From: Ctena decussata | Lineage: Eukaryota; Mollusca; Bivalvia; Lucinida; Lucinidae | Direction: 5' to 3' | Length of the DNA: 64,000 nt | Assembly (NCBI GenBank): GCA_963989385.1 | Contig: OZ022511.1 | Span: 5,766,001 to 5,830,000, forward strand | In this document: positions 44,106 to 53,305 of the stretch, in pieces | Layout of the letters: the number at the start of each line of letters is the position of its first letter | Numbering within the stretch: position 1 is the first letter of the stretch | Notes under the pieces: model-generated | Databases searched by the model: none | What the model was told of the DNA's origin: nothing | What the model saw: the letters and a program-made list of their open reading frames with translations, nothing else | Made by a program: the position numbers and the translations under genes

Positions 44106-44617
44106 CTATTAACTTTTAATACCAGTGTACTAAACTAGTTAAAACAAAACCGCAGAAACATGAACAGATTGATGATGAAGGCCATGGAATTGAATTTGGC
44201 GAATCAATCGGATTAAATGGTCTTTAAGTCAAGTACTGGCAAATTTCTTAACTGCTATATTTAACGCTTCTAGACACGCATAAGCTACATACGAGGGGCG
44301 ACTGAAAATTTCTGAGCCCCAAAATGTTTTGAAACTTTGAGTTATTGATTTTAAACGGCCATTCTACAGAGCAACAGTCATCAAATTTTGGGAATCTATC
44401 TTCAATACAGTTGTCCCCAATAGTGCACTGTAATTCATTGACCGACAATATCTAAGCAGAGTCAAATATTTTGCGATTGAATTGTGCAAATATATGTCCT
44501 ACAGTACCCCTGTTATTGATGATATATGCAAATATGAACATTTCAGAAAGAAAAGCAAAAATTCAATTTTCAGGAAGTGACTATTTTGAAAGTTTCTGCA
44601 GATAGTGCACATTTAAT
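44106..44617 (-). repeat. Inverted duplicate of 36478-36995, enclosed by foldback ends
   Basis: 512 bp complementary to the 36.5-kb block. Here it sits between a partial foldback (44031-44093) and a full one (44618-44856), giving an 826-bp unit with TGATCCGCGACACGAC and GTCGTGTCGCGGCTCA at its two ends. The 36-kb copy lacks the second foldback. The internal word TACGAGGGGCGACTGAAAAT (about 44289) resembles a mariner terminus. Confidence 0.8.
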
Positions 44618-44856
44618 TGAGCCGCGACACGAGAAAACCAACAATGTGGTTGTGCGCCCTGCACAGACTCAGATCAGCCTGGGCATCCGCCCAGTCTGAT
44701 CAGAGTCTTCATTGTCCGCATGGAGCTAGCTTAGGCCCTTAGCTACCCTCAAAGGGTACAGCAAGACACCAAACAGACTGAGCGGCTGCCCAGGCTGATC
44801 TGAGTCTTCACTGAGCGCAAATGCCACTTTTTGGGGTGTTGTCGTGTCGCGGCTCA
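44618..44856 (+). mobile_element. TGAGCC foldback family, copy l
   Basis: Intact TGAGCCGCGACACGAG and GTCGTGTCGCGGCTCA ends, orientation X. It is the reverse-orientation counterpart of copy g with respect to the shared block, so insertion preceded the duplication, or both moved as one unit. Confidence 0.88.
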
Positions 44857-45054
44857 TATCATGAATACACTTTTATGAGAAGAAACTTTACCATTACCAC
44901 TTTCTTTTCACCTCCCACCTCAGTCGGGGAAAAATCTCTATGGAAAGAATTTGCTTTCTTAGGACCCAACTTTGAGTGAGTTCCTTTAAACTGCAATGCT
45001 ATGGTCACTGACATAAGAAAAAGGGGTGATAAAAGAAAAATAACACTAAAATAA

Positions 45055-45236
45055 TTACTAGTTCTCCGCGTTACAACGTATAGCGGAGAACTTATGTCTT
45101 AACGGACCGGTTTTATAACAGGTTTGAGCAGTGTGTAGTCATGTGACTGGTGTCATATAAAGGATTGGGCGGGAAATAGTTTTTCAGTTCTAAGCGAGAT
45201 TTCTACCCGAACACATCGTTCGACAGTCGAAGTTTT
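45055..45236 (+). repeat. A1 repeat of the YR retrotransposon
   Basis: 182 bp from TTACTAGTTCTCCGCG to CGACAGTCGAAGTTTT, identical to A2. Near the start GTTCTCCGC pairs with GCGGAGAAC (stem-loop, about 45060-45090). It carries the core promoter described separately and ends just before the first ATG at 45242. Confidence 0.95.
45156..45190 (+). promoter_or_regulatory. TATA box plus initiator in A1
   Basis: TATAAAGG at 45156-45163 is followed by the initiator-like TTTCAGTTC with TCAGT at 45184-45188, about 29 bp downstream, the usual TATA-to-start spacing. Transcription would begin inside A1, 56 bp before the ORF1 ATG. A2 carries the same pair at 50006 and 50034, which could drive read-out transcription. 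Confidence 0.55.
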
Positions 45237-45241
45237 TCAAG

Positions 45242-45388
45242 ATGGACACAATAAATGTGAAGACAAAGGCAGTTGTTAACAGAAGTGAAGAGCCTCATAT
45301 AGCAGATAAGTGACAAAATGAGCAGCAGCTTGCTGAATTTTGTAGTTTACTAACTACGGGAGTCTGGGAGAAATTTTCAAATCTTTAA
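45242..45388 (+). pseudogene. ORF1 (gag-like position) remnant
   Basis: ATG at 45242 opens MDTINVKTKAVVNRSEEP and hits TGA at 45311. The same frame resumes with QNEQQLAEFCSLLTTGVWEK until TAA at 45386-45388. Its position directly after the start-site repeat fits a gag/ORF1 N-terminus. I recognise no domain. Further traces beyond a C-run (45523-45568) are too broken to call. Confidence 0.45.
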
Positions 45389-46943
45389 AGAAAATGTATG
45401 GAGGATTAATTTATGCTCCATTTTAAAATAAAGGTATTTAAACGAGCCACGAGGCCGCATAGTCAATTGGTAATACTGAGCAAACAGTGTAGATGCAGAT
45501 CAGACTTGTTCTACGGTGTGAACCCCCCCCCCACCCACCCCCAGCCCCCCCCCCCCCCCACCCCCCCGATATTGTAGATTCAGATATGCTGTTTTTTATG
45601 AGCAGTATCGTCACTGGTCCGGGTCTTCTAAGTTTATGCGGATTACAAAAGCATTTGCCGCATAGACGGTAATAAGAGGTGTGTTACGTTTTAGGCGCAG
45701 TCTCGTCATGCATAAGGCCTACAGTGCACTTGCACCTTGAAACACATATGCGGTAAATACGGTAAAAAACGGCGTGATGTGGTCAGCGATGCATTAAATA
45801 GACAAAATTATATGGGTGGCGCATGAGACTGATCGAACTATGATTCGTAAGTTTTGTTTGTTTGGTCAACTTATTAGATATGCACACAGTGGCATAATAA
45901 TTAGGTTAATTTTTACGATTGGCAATAGGTGTATTTAAACCATGTATACACAGGCTACTATGTTATAACATACACTTGAAAGTTTTGTTTCGGCATAATG
46001 TATGTATTTATTAATGTATTATAACTGATAGTTTCTTGAGATCTTTTGAAACAGGGACATAAACTCAGTAAACTGGCAGATTAGTCTGAGCTGAGGTGGA
46101 GACTGGTAGCTGAATATAAATCTAACGTTAAAGCTTTCAAAGTGAATGCCAGGGCAGGCATAGAGAAGGGCTAAGAGACGTAGATGGCATGGTTGTCCTG
46201 ACAGAAGATGTGCGAGGGATTGACCTGACAACACCCAAAATGAGACTGACTACGCTACTAGCTGGTCTATACCTTTCCCACATTAAAAGTTAGAATGCCA
46301 AGGGTTTAATAAGATAAGTATACTTTCATCTTTCATAGGTACTGATTTGATTGTATAATATAAGTTCAAAGAGAGAGAGAGAAAAAAAAATGAGGTTTAG
46401 TGTTGAAATCAGAAAATGTTGGTGAGTTAGATACAAATGAGCTTGGTAACGTATGTAACAATTCCCCGATATGTAGATTATTGGGTTCAATAGGAAAATG
46501 GGAAGGAAATACTTGTTATTTATTTATTACTCGGCTTTTGAATGCCTTTAAAATCAAATTTATCTGATTAAAAGGTAGCGATTTCGACAGAAATAACACG
46601 AAATTTATATGGCACGAAATACATAGCTTTATGGAATAACGGTATTGTAGCAGCGGTATGCCGACCGGGTAAATCATATTTCATTTGCTTATAGCAGTAG
46701 TGATTGGCCAAAGCTGGGGCTTGTCAGCATAACAGTATTTATATTAACTTCAAATTTAAATCTGCAGACATAAAAGGAGCAGAGTTTGAATTAAAAAAAA
46801 AAAAAAAAAAAAATAAGTATTTGTTTTTAAGAGTGCATACCAACATATAGATTGTTTCAAAGCACAGGTAATATTTAGCAATATGATAATGTACAGAAGT
46901 TTTACGTACAAAGCTCACTGACGCAATTTTGGAATAAGCCCCT

Positions 46944-47450
46944 ACAGGGCATTTATTTACACAAGTACTAAGGGCTGTGGTTAAGTTATGGCGATCCGAA
47001 AAGGACACAAAATTATAATGTTTTAGACAAAGGAAATAGTACTACTAATTTGGAAGCGTTTTCAAAACCATGTATGTTTGCAAGGAAAAGTATTTTAGAA
47101 TTAGATTTTCAAAAAAAAAAAAAAAAAAGTCAGTGGTTTTTCGCAACATCAGGTAACAGGGTTGCGTTATTAGCTAAATATGATAGATGGGAAAATGTTC
47201 ATCACAGAAGAAATAATTACTCGTTTAGAATGATTGGTTCCTTGCTTTGTCGAAATGAGACTTTCTATTCTTTAATTCATATTTAGAGTATAGCGTCCGT
47301 GAATGGATGTAATATTTGCAATATGTTCAAAAAAAAAAAAAAAATGGTTGGACTAATGACAAGTCACGTTTATAATTGTACTTTATCAGGGGCTAGTTGC
47401 AACGCCCTAGGTATTGTAACAGGCAATGCAGATCGAGAACTGTGATTTTA
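46944..47450 (+). pseudogene. DIRS-type reverse transcriptase remnant
   Basis: Blocks in alternating frames match the palm and thumb region: GHLFTQVLRAVVKLWRSE (46948-47001), then the active-site block reading HKIIMF in one frame and LDKGN in the next, where family members have a YLDD- or FLDD-like motif. FSKPCMFARKSILELDF, EKSQW-like KSQWFF after an A18 run, GKMFITEE and GSLLCRNETFYSLIHI follow, then CTLSGAS-like and GNADREL pieces. A Lys codon (47029-47031) sits at the second catalytic Asp position, and stops and A-runs (47111-47128, 47329-47344) interrupt the frame. Sequence N-terminal to this is unrecognisable. Confidence 0.7.
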
Positions 47451-47499
47451 GAGAAGGAATGGTAGAATACTGAATGCCTTGGGCAAGACCTCATTTATT

Positions 47500-48408
47500 G
47501 AGGCTTGTTTGTTGACGGGCACAAGTAACATTGGTTACGGAGGCTATATAAATATGCCTGAAACTACCCCGGAAGTGGGTACGGAGGTTACATAGATATG
47601 TCTGAAACTACCCCGGAAGTGGGTACGGAGGTTACATAGATATGTCTGAAACTGACCCTGGAAGTGGGTACGGAGGTTATATAGATATGTGTGAAACTAC
47701 CCTGGTAGTGGGTACGGAGGTTACATAGGTATGTCTGAAACTACCCTGGAAGTGGGTACGGAGGTTACATAGATATGTGTGAAACTATCCTGGAAAATCG
47801 TGGTACGTGCAGATTGAATGCAAAAATATATATCTATTTTTTGGTCATAGGGTGATACCAAAACAAGGCATTTAAGAATGCAGAGAATAAAATATGACTG
47901 TTGGTTCAGAATAAATGTTCATAAATGTTTAGACTGGTTGATTGTCTTAAATTAAAAAATGGTTCAGGATAAGACGGGAGAATCTGTTTTAATATCATTG
48001 ACGGCAACAGTGAGATTGCTGAAAGTTCTTATTGGAAAGTAAGGCGAGTTATCAAAAATTATGTTAATAAACAAAAACAAAAGACTTAAAATAAGTTCAG
48101 ACAACAAGAATGTTCAGTAGTATATTGCTTTTGGCATTGATTAGATTTACAGAAAACTGCTTTTGGCATTGATGAAGTCTTTGAAAATATGTCCAGAATG
48201 AATACCTAGCGGTAAACATTAGATTGCATGTCATTTAAGTTTATTTAAAAAAAAAAAAAAAAAAAATGTTTTTGCAAAACATATCAGAAAGGGGATCCGC
48301 ATGCTGTTGACCGGTATGCGCTTTACGTAAATGTGAATAAGTCTATTTAATTCTAGAAACTTCGCACCTAATGAAGAAGGGGCTAATGGTGTAGATCAAC
48401 AATGGTAA
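47500..48408 (+). pseudogene. RNase H domain remnant
   Basis: The start motif NIGYGGYI lies at 47527-47550. SDNKNVQ (48096-48116) corresponds to the TDN block with an active-site Asp. ALMKSLKICPE follows with intervening stops. HAVDRYALYVN (48301-48333) and, one frame over, FNSRNFAPNEEGANGVDQQW (48346-48404) form the C-terminal part. The domain order RT-RNase H and these motifs fit DIRS-order elements. At least five stops, two frame changes, an A20 run and a 44-bp tandem expansion break the domain. Confidence 0.65.
47534..47796 (+). repeat. 44-bp tandem repeat, ~6 copies, inside the RNase H region
   Basis: Unit GTGGGTACGGAGGTTACATA followed by GATATGTCTGAAACTACCCTGGAA. Because 44 is not divisible by 3, the expansion destroys the frame right after the first RNase H motif. 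Units differ at few positions, so the expansion is recent or homogenised. Confidence 0.9.
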
Positions 48409-48422
48409 AGGGGGTAAATTAG

Positions 48423-48671
48423 ATTATTCTTCCTCTACGGCTCACATTAAATTGTATTAAGAAACTAGAGTCCGAGATAGCTAATGGTACATGTATTTTG
48501 CTTATTCTTAAATGGAAATCAGTAGCATACTTTGTTCAGAAATGGTACAAACCAATGGATCATGCAGAGTTTGTTATTGATAGTATGCCTTTACTGAACA
48601 GAAATGCAATCATAAAATGTCACGAAACAGGGTCTGTTTTGGAAAGAGGCAATCAAGATTTAGTAAGATAG
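48423..48671 (+). pseudogene. RNase H-recombinase linker, open fragment
   Basis: 82 codons without a stop, bounded by TAG on both sides and lacking a start codon. It contains KLESEIANGTCILLILKWKS, a Trp/Lys motif (GT..I...W.S) that I remember following RNase H in DIRS-type polyproteins. It is the longest uninterrupted piece of the body. Confidence 0.55.
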
Positions 48672-48929
48672 GTTGTTTTTTTTTTAAAAAAAAACAAAAA
48701 AAAAAAAACAGGTTTTTTCCAAAAAAAAAAAAAAAAAGTGTGAATTTCTGGATTTAGTTTTTCAGAGAAGTATCAAAATATGTTTGTTTTTCATGTGTTG
48801 TTTTAATGGAGAAAATCAAAAAAAAAAAAAAAAAAAAAACGTTGGACATCGATGGTGTTGGGTATTAAACGATGGACGTAATTTAGCGAGATGGAAGGCT
48901 ATCTATGTGTTTGGCGGCTACACGGCGTG

Positions 48930-49470
48930 AATACAAACAAAAAGTATTTTCAGTCATTTAACGTTTTCAGTTGTTTTGTGGTTCAAGAGGATTTCCTGCT
49001 AAGCCAGCAGACCAAAATATGTTGCAGTTTATTTAACTCATTTGGCGAGATAGCAATTACGTTGCCGTTTTTAAGTGGATACGTTGCCAGTTTTAAGTGG
49101 ATACACACTTTTAATAATTTACTGATTCTATTCTAATAGCTAGGTGAAAAGTTTTATTAGTAGTGGTAAAAGAATAAGTTTAAACTAGTAAAGAAACAAG
49201 ACATAAATGCAGAGATGTTAAGACGATGATGAGACATACAATACTACAGACGAGGTTTTTGTATACATTAGTCTTTACTACATGTATGACTTCGTTAGAA
49301 TTGGCCGGATGTTTGAGATTTTGTGAAATCAATCAGTTATAATGTAACGATGTACAGTTTTAGATAGATCATATTCTTAACATTCGAAAAAGCAACTTAT
49401 ATATGCGGGTCATTATAAGATGTAAAGCTCTTAACGCTAATGCTCAATAGAGAAACTTTTCAAAATGAGT
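48930..49470 (+). pseudogene. Tyrosine recombinase remnant
   Basis: FPAKPADQNMLQFI (about 48991-49032) matches the start of the N-terminal core-binding region. AGCLRFCEINQL (49301-49336), CNDVQF (49340-49357) and DHILNIRKS (49364-49390) match the block where the first catalytic Arg and following beta strands lie (family pattern AGFLR..E). Two stops interrupt this block. A 25-bp tandem duplication (ACGTTGCC plus TTTTAAGTGGATAC) lies at 49058-49102. The second half with the HxxR and Tyr motifs cannot be read with confidence. Confidence 0.65.
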
Positions 49471-49836
49471 TATCAAAAACAACCGTTCAAAAAGGTATTT
49501 TAATCCTGTGTTTAGTGCACAAAGTAAGGTCGAATTATCCGAGTCAAATTTGCAATTCAGCTAAATAGAGCTAGGTTATGCATAATAGGGAAATTTACTG
49601 ATAATCAATGCGCCTGATTTGAATCTGTGTATGCATTGTATAACAGCAAGAGGGGCCATTGTTTGTGGCAAATGCAGATCAATATGACGTAAACGAAAGC
49701 TGTTCGCTCAGGCGTGTGCGTTGGAAATCAGCAGTTTCTAAGTAGGAAAATGTCTTAGTGTTACAAAGAACTTGAAGTTTTTGTAAACTTTTGCAAAATT
49801 TGGAATTCGTATGCTCTTTCTAACATTTGTAATTCT

Positions 49837-49904
49837 ACGTATAAATCTTGCTATCTGCAAAGAAATCTTGTCTTATTTCTTTATATTAAGGTGCGGTTTA
49901 AGAC
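49837..49904 (+). repeat. B1 repeat
   Basis: 68 bp from ACGTATAAATCTTGCTATCT to GGTGCGGTTTAAGAC, identical to B2, ending exactly where A2 begins. Confidence 0.95.
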
Positions 49905-50086
49905 TTACTAGTTCTCCGCGTTACAACGTATAGCGGAGAACTTATGTCTTAACGGACCGGTTTTATAACAGGTTTGAGCAGTGTGTAGTCATGTGACTGG
50001 TGTCATATAAAGGATTGGGCGGGAAATAGTTTTTCAGTTCTAAGCGAGATTTCTACCCGAACACATCGTTCGACAGTCGAAGTTTT
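49905..50086 (+). repeat. A2 repeat
   Basis: 182 bp identical to A1, including the stem-loop and TATA/initiator pair. It abuts B1 with no spacer, giving the B-A junction expected of a circular intermediate. Confidence 0.95.
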
Positions 50087-50539
50087 AAATTTTGCAAAAG
50101 TTTGTATTATGATAATTTTGTGAGACTTTTGTTATGTAGAGTGAGACAACACTCTCTAGATCGACGGCACTTATTTGGGTTTTAATGCCTGTAATCCGAA
50201 GTAGAGAAGCATTCGTTGGTGACAGAATGGTTTTGTACTTTGGGTTTCGGCATTTTGACAGCTTGTGCAAATGATCTTGCTGGTCTTGAGCATGGATAAA
50301 CCTACCTCCCCCTTCCTAAAAGGGAGTAGGGTTGGGTAGCCCGCTCGCAGCGATTAACGTTTCATAATAAAGTCTCCTAATTCGCAATACATAACATATG
50401 TACGTGATGTATTTTCAAAATGATAAGTATACATGTATTTGGGAATCACGCTAAAAAGCAGTTATGTATTCAGTAGCATATCATGTCATATGAATGACGT
50501 TGTGTCCATCATATACTTGTTTCTATGGAACCACTGTCG

Positions 50540-50607
50540 ACGTATAAATCTTGCTATCTGCAAAGAAATCTTGTCTTATTTCTTTATATTAAGGTGCGGT
50601 TTAAGAC
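50540..50607 (+). repeat. B2 repeat, right end of the element
   Basis: 68 bp identical to B1. After GGTTTAAGAC the sequence changes to CAGAAAATGCC, taken as flanking DNA. It lies 453 bp after A2. Confidence 0.9.
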
Positions 50608-50661
50608 CAGAAAATGCCACGCCTCTGTTAGGAAAGATTATAGCTTAAGGTTGTTGTTATA

Positions 50662-50882
50662 TGAGCCGCGACACGACAAAACCAACAAAGTGGCATGTGC
50701 GCCCAACAAAGACTCCGGTCAGCCTGGGCATCCGTCCGGTATGACTAGAGTCTTCGCTGTCCGCATGAAGCTAGCTTAGACCCTAAGCTACCCTTTAAGC
50801 ATATAATGAAGAATCTGATCAGATTGGGCAGTCTTCGCTGGACGCACATGCCATTTTGTTGGTTGTGTCGTGTCGCGGCTCA
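50662..50882 (+). mobile_element. TGAGCC foldback family, copy m
   Basis: TGAGCCGCGACACGAC and GTCGTGTCGCGGCTCA ends, TA on both flanks, orientation X, 221 bp with a short deletion in the right arm. It lies only 54 bp after the YR retrotransposon. Confidence 0.88.
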
Positions 50883-51129
50883 TATTATTTTTAAATATAA
50901 AGTTTCTCTATCTAAAAACGATTATTTTAATCGCTTTATGCGATCATTCTTTCGGGAAGTGAGTAAAGAAGACGTTATTTTACCTTGAGATGCTGCTGAC
51001 TAATTTTTTATATCAAAACTCAAGTTTAAGTGCACCAAGTTAAAAGATAGCAATAAGTCTGTGTTGGATTTAAGTTATTACAAAACTACAAAGTATATAT
51101 CCGAAAGACTTACATGTACGCATGGACTT

Positions 51130-51367
51130 TAGCCGCGACACGAGAATACCAACAATGTGGTTGTGCGCCCAGAGTAGACTCAGATCAGACTGGGCATCCA
51201 ACCAGTCTGATCAGACTCTTTGCTTTAGCAATTAAAGGATAGCTAAGGGCCTCAGCTACCTCCATGCGGACAGCGAAGACTCTGATCAGACTGGGCGGAT
51301 GCCCAGGCTGATCTGAGTCCTGGCTGGGCGAACAACCACATCGTTGGTTTTGTCGTGTCGCGGCTCA
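51130..51367 (-). mobile_element. TGAGCC foldback family, copy n
   Basis: Left end TAGCCGCGACACGAG (one base lost), right end GTCGTGTCGCGGCTCA, orientation Y, 238 bp. Flanks TT and AA do not match. Confidence 0.88.
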
Positions 51368-51644
51368 AAATTTTATGCTTTGGTGCATTTGCACCCGTTT
51401 TGCATCTTTTACAGAAAAACACGTTGTAGTAAAAAGTGTTAATCACATGCACGTTTAGTCATACTTGGCTGATAAAAGATAATTCTGACAACTTCCGACA
51501 TGTGCTATATTCAGAAAAGATTTTTTTTCTCTCTGAATTTAGGTGCAATAAGGTCAGAATGCGGTGCGAATCAAACATTTATTATTCGAACCGTGTAAAA
51601 CTCTCTAAAATGCCGACTTAACAATCCTTAAAGTTTCCATAGTC

Positions 51645-52112
51645 CTATCAGCGGTAAAAACGTCTAAACCCAAATTATTGTGAAAAAGCAGTTCAACATT
51701 CACGTTTGGTTGTAAAATGTGGGTTGGTGTTCATATATTGAGTCAAATAATTGGCAAAAAGTAGAGAAAACAAGTTTTTGAAAAATAACAAATCGCAACC
51801 CCAAAAAAAAATTTTCTGTTCTGGTTTCCCGTCTAGCAATGCTATATACACGTAGGCGGGATAGTGATTTGGACTCCACGCCTGTACGTTGTATTTTTAC
51901 CATTTTATGAAATCGAAAGTAGGTCATTTTAGTTGCCAACTAAAATGACCCAAATAAGTTTTCAAACCCTTTTTGTGTGAAACTCAAGGATGCTTTATTT
52001 TTTAAAAGCTGGCTAATCACGTTCATTTACAATTACGAAACTATAGTGAGAAGCTTGCAGCGATATGTCATGATAAAATTTTGCATGCTGATAGAGCAAT
52101 GGGGCCTTTAAG
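51645..52112 (+). repeat. Dispersed repeat D1, copy 2
   Basis: Shares CCACGCCTG, GAAATCGAAAGTAGGTCATT, GAGAAGCTTGCAGCGAT and AGAGCAATGGGGCCTTT with the reverse complement of 14050-14545 and, in part, with 59600-59845. No conserved reading frame. Confidence 0.7.
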
Positions 52113-52479
52113 CAAGTTTAATGTGACCTGCAGATTGAATATATATAACTTTAGAAAGTGTCCGCATTGTAAACATACCGACACCACTGACCGACACATA
52201 AACTAGCAAGCTTATAATCAACAAAACATATGCTTTAGCGTTTCCTCCGAATTCACGTGCCTTGACACAACACATACAATCTCGCGCACAGAGCATCCAA
52301 CGGATGGTAAGATTATCCTCCTTAATGGCGTAGTTAACACTACTAAATCACGTTTTCCAGCCAAATTTTGTATTCAGCATATAACCCCAGATCAGACTTA
52401 CTTGATATTTCGAAAGGGGTGCTTCTGTTGCGATTTATCGGTGTTATCATGGCCCAACTTCGAAGAAATTGAGGGTGCA

Positions 52480-53260
52480 TATTGCATCTGGATTGTCAGC
52501 CTGTGCATGCGTCCGTGCGTCCGACCGCCCGTTCGTCATGCATACCATATCTTAGGAACCGTGCTTGCTAGAGTTTTGAGATTTCACATATAGATTTGTC
52601 ATAAAAAAACAGCTAATACGTATTTTGTTTTCTTGTCTGAGGTGTCTCCCTTTTGGAGTTATGCCCCTTGAGAAACAAAATCAGACTGAATCCTTCTGAG
52701 CAAGATATCTCAAAAAGTATTTTAGCTATAACCTTGAAACTTTACCAGCTTTTTAGGATTGACGAGTAGATGAACTGATTAACTTTTGGGAAAAAAATGT
52801 GAATTTTTGACCGAGTTATGCCCCTTTTTCAACTAAGTGCATTGTAAGCTTATGGAGCCTTGTGGACAAAATATTTCATCTCAAGAACCCATGATGCTAG
52901 TAGCATGATTTTTTTGCAGGAAGATATTGTCCAAGGTGTAGATGACCTGATTAACTTTTGGAAAAAAAAATCGTAATTTTTTGGACAAGTTAAGCCCCTT
53001 TTTCGACTTAGTGCATTGAAGCCTATAGTACAAAGGAACCCTAACATTTGAAGCCTATAGTACAAAGGAACCCTAACATACGGTCAAGAAAGGTAGGAGC
53101 TAAAAACTTGAAACTTTATACACATGATCAGTATGGAAAATGGGCGAACACTTGTTTTTTTTTCGCCTGTTATGTTTTCAAGAGTTATGCCCATTTTTGT
53201 ACTTAGCTTGTGGAACCTTGTGAACAAAATATCTCAAGAACCCCTGATGCAACGTTTCTG
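52480..53260 (+). repeat. Mollusc-type tandem element with ~170-bp modules
   Basis: GCGTCCGTGCGTCCGACCG opens a region with repeated modules containing GAGTTATGCCCC or variants (52658, 52814, 52986, 53184), GATTAACTTTTGG (52778, 52949) and ACAAAATATCTCAAGAACCC or variants (52866, 53224). A 34-bp perfect duplication (GAAGCCTATAGTACAAAGGA plus AACCCTAACATT) lies at 53028-53080. It resembles the 11.3-12.5 kb element in style (GTCC-rich start, tandem modules) but not in sequence. Confidence 0.6.
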
Positions 53261-53305
53261 CGGCACGTTGACGAAAACAAACCACCAACAACAGAGAATT
53301 AAATT

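Larger units (their letters stand above)
46745..48840 (+). repeat. Series of long A-runs in the retrotransposon body
   Basis: Plus-strand A-runs: 46793-46813 (21), 47111-47128 (18), 47329-47344 (16), 48247-48266 (20), 48696-48708 (13), 48721-48737 (17) and 48818-48839 (22). Outside this element, the only comparable plus-strand A-run I see in the window is at 34706. All are on the coding strand. Confidence 0.85.
49785..50103. repeat. 17-bp perfect inverted repeat bracketing B1-A2
   Basis: AAACTTTTGCAAAATTT at 49785-49801 and AAATTTTGCAAAAGTTT at 50087-50103 are exact complements. The second copy starts at the first base after A2. It may be part of the circle-formation or template-jump apparatus, like the complementary regions of DIRS elements. 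Confidence 0.65.
45055..50607 (+). mobile_element. Tyrosine-recombinase (DIRS-order) retrotransposon with split direct repeats
   Basis: 5,553 bp with the order A1 (45055-45236), body, B1 (49837-49904), A2 (49905-50086), spacer, B2 (50540-50607). B1 and A2 abut exactly. The A pair and the B pair are each identical base for base. Body remnants on the plus strand, in order, are a short ORF1, RT, RNase H and a tyrosine recombinase. This is the plan known for PAT- and Ngaro-type YR retrotransposons, which integrate by recombination of a circle and make no target-site duplication; none is seen here. All coding parts are broken by stops, frameshifts and A-runs, so the copy is non-autonomous. A 453-bp spacer between A2 and B2 is longer than I expect for the type. 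An LTR element is excluded by the B repeats and recombinase motifs. Confidence 0.8.

Noticed and set aside
45523..45568. G-quadruplex or regulatory C-tract
   Set aside because: C-runs broken by A and T inside a decayed retrotransposon are better explained by slippage; no flanking evidence for a function.
45055..50086. LTR retrotransposon with 182-bp LTRs
   Set aside because: The repeats lack TG...CA ends and a target duplication, a second repeat pair (B) is present, and the body carries recombinase, not integrase, motifs.
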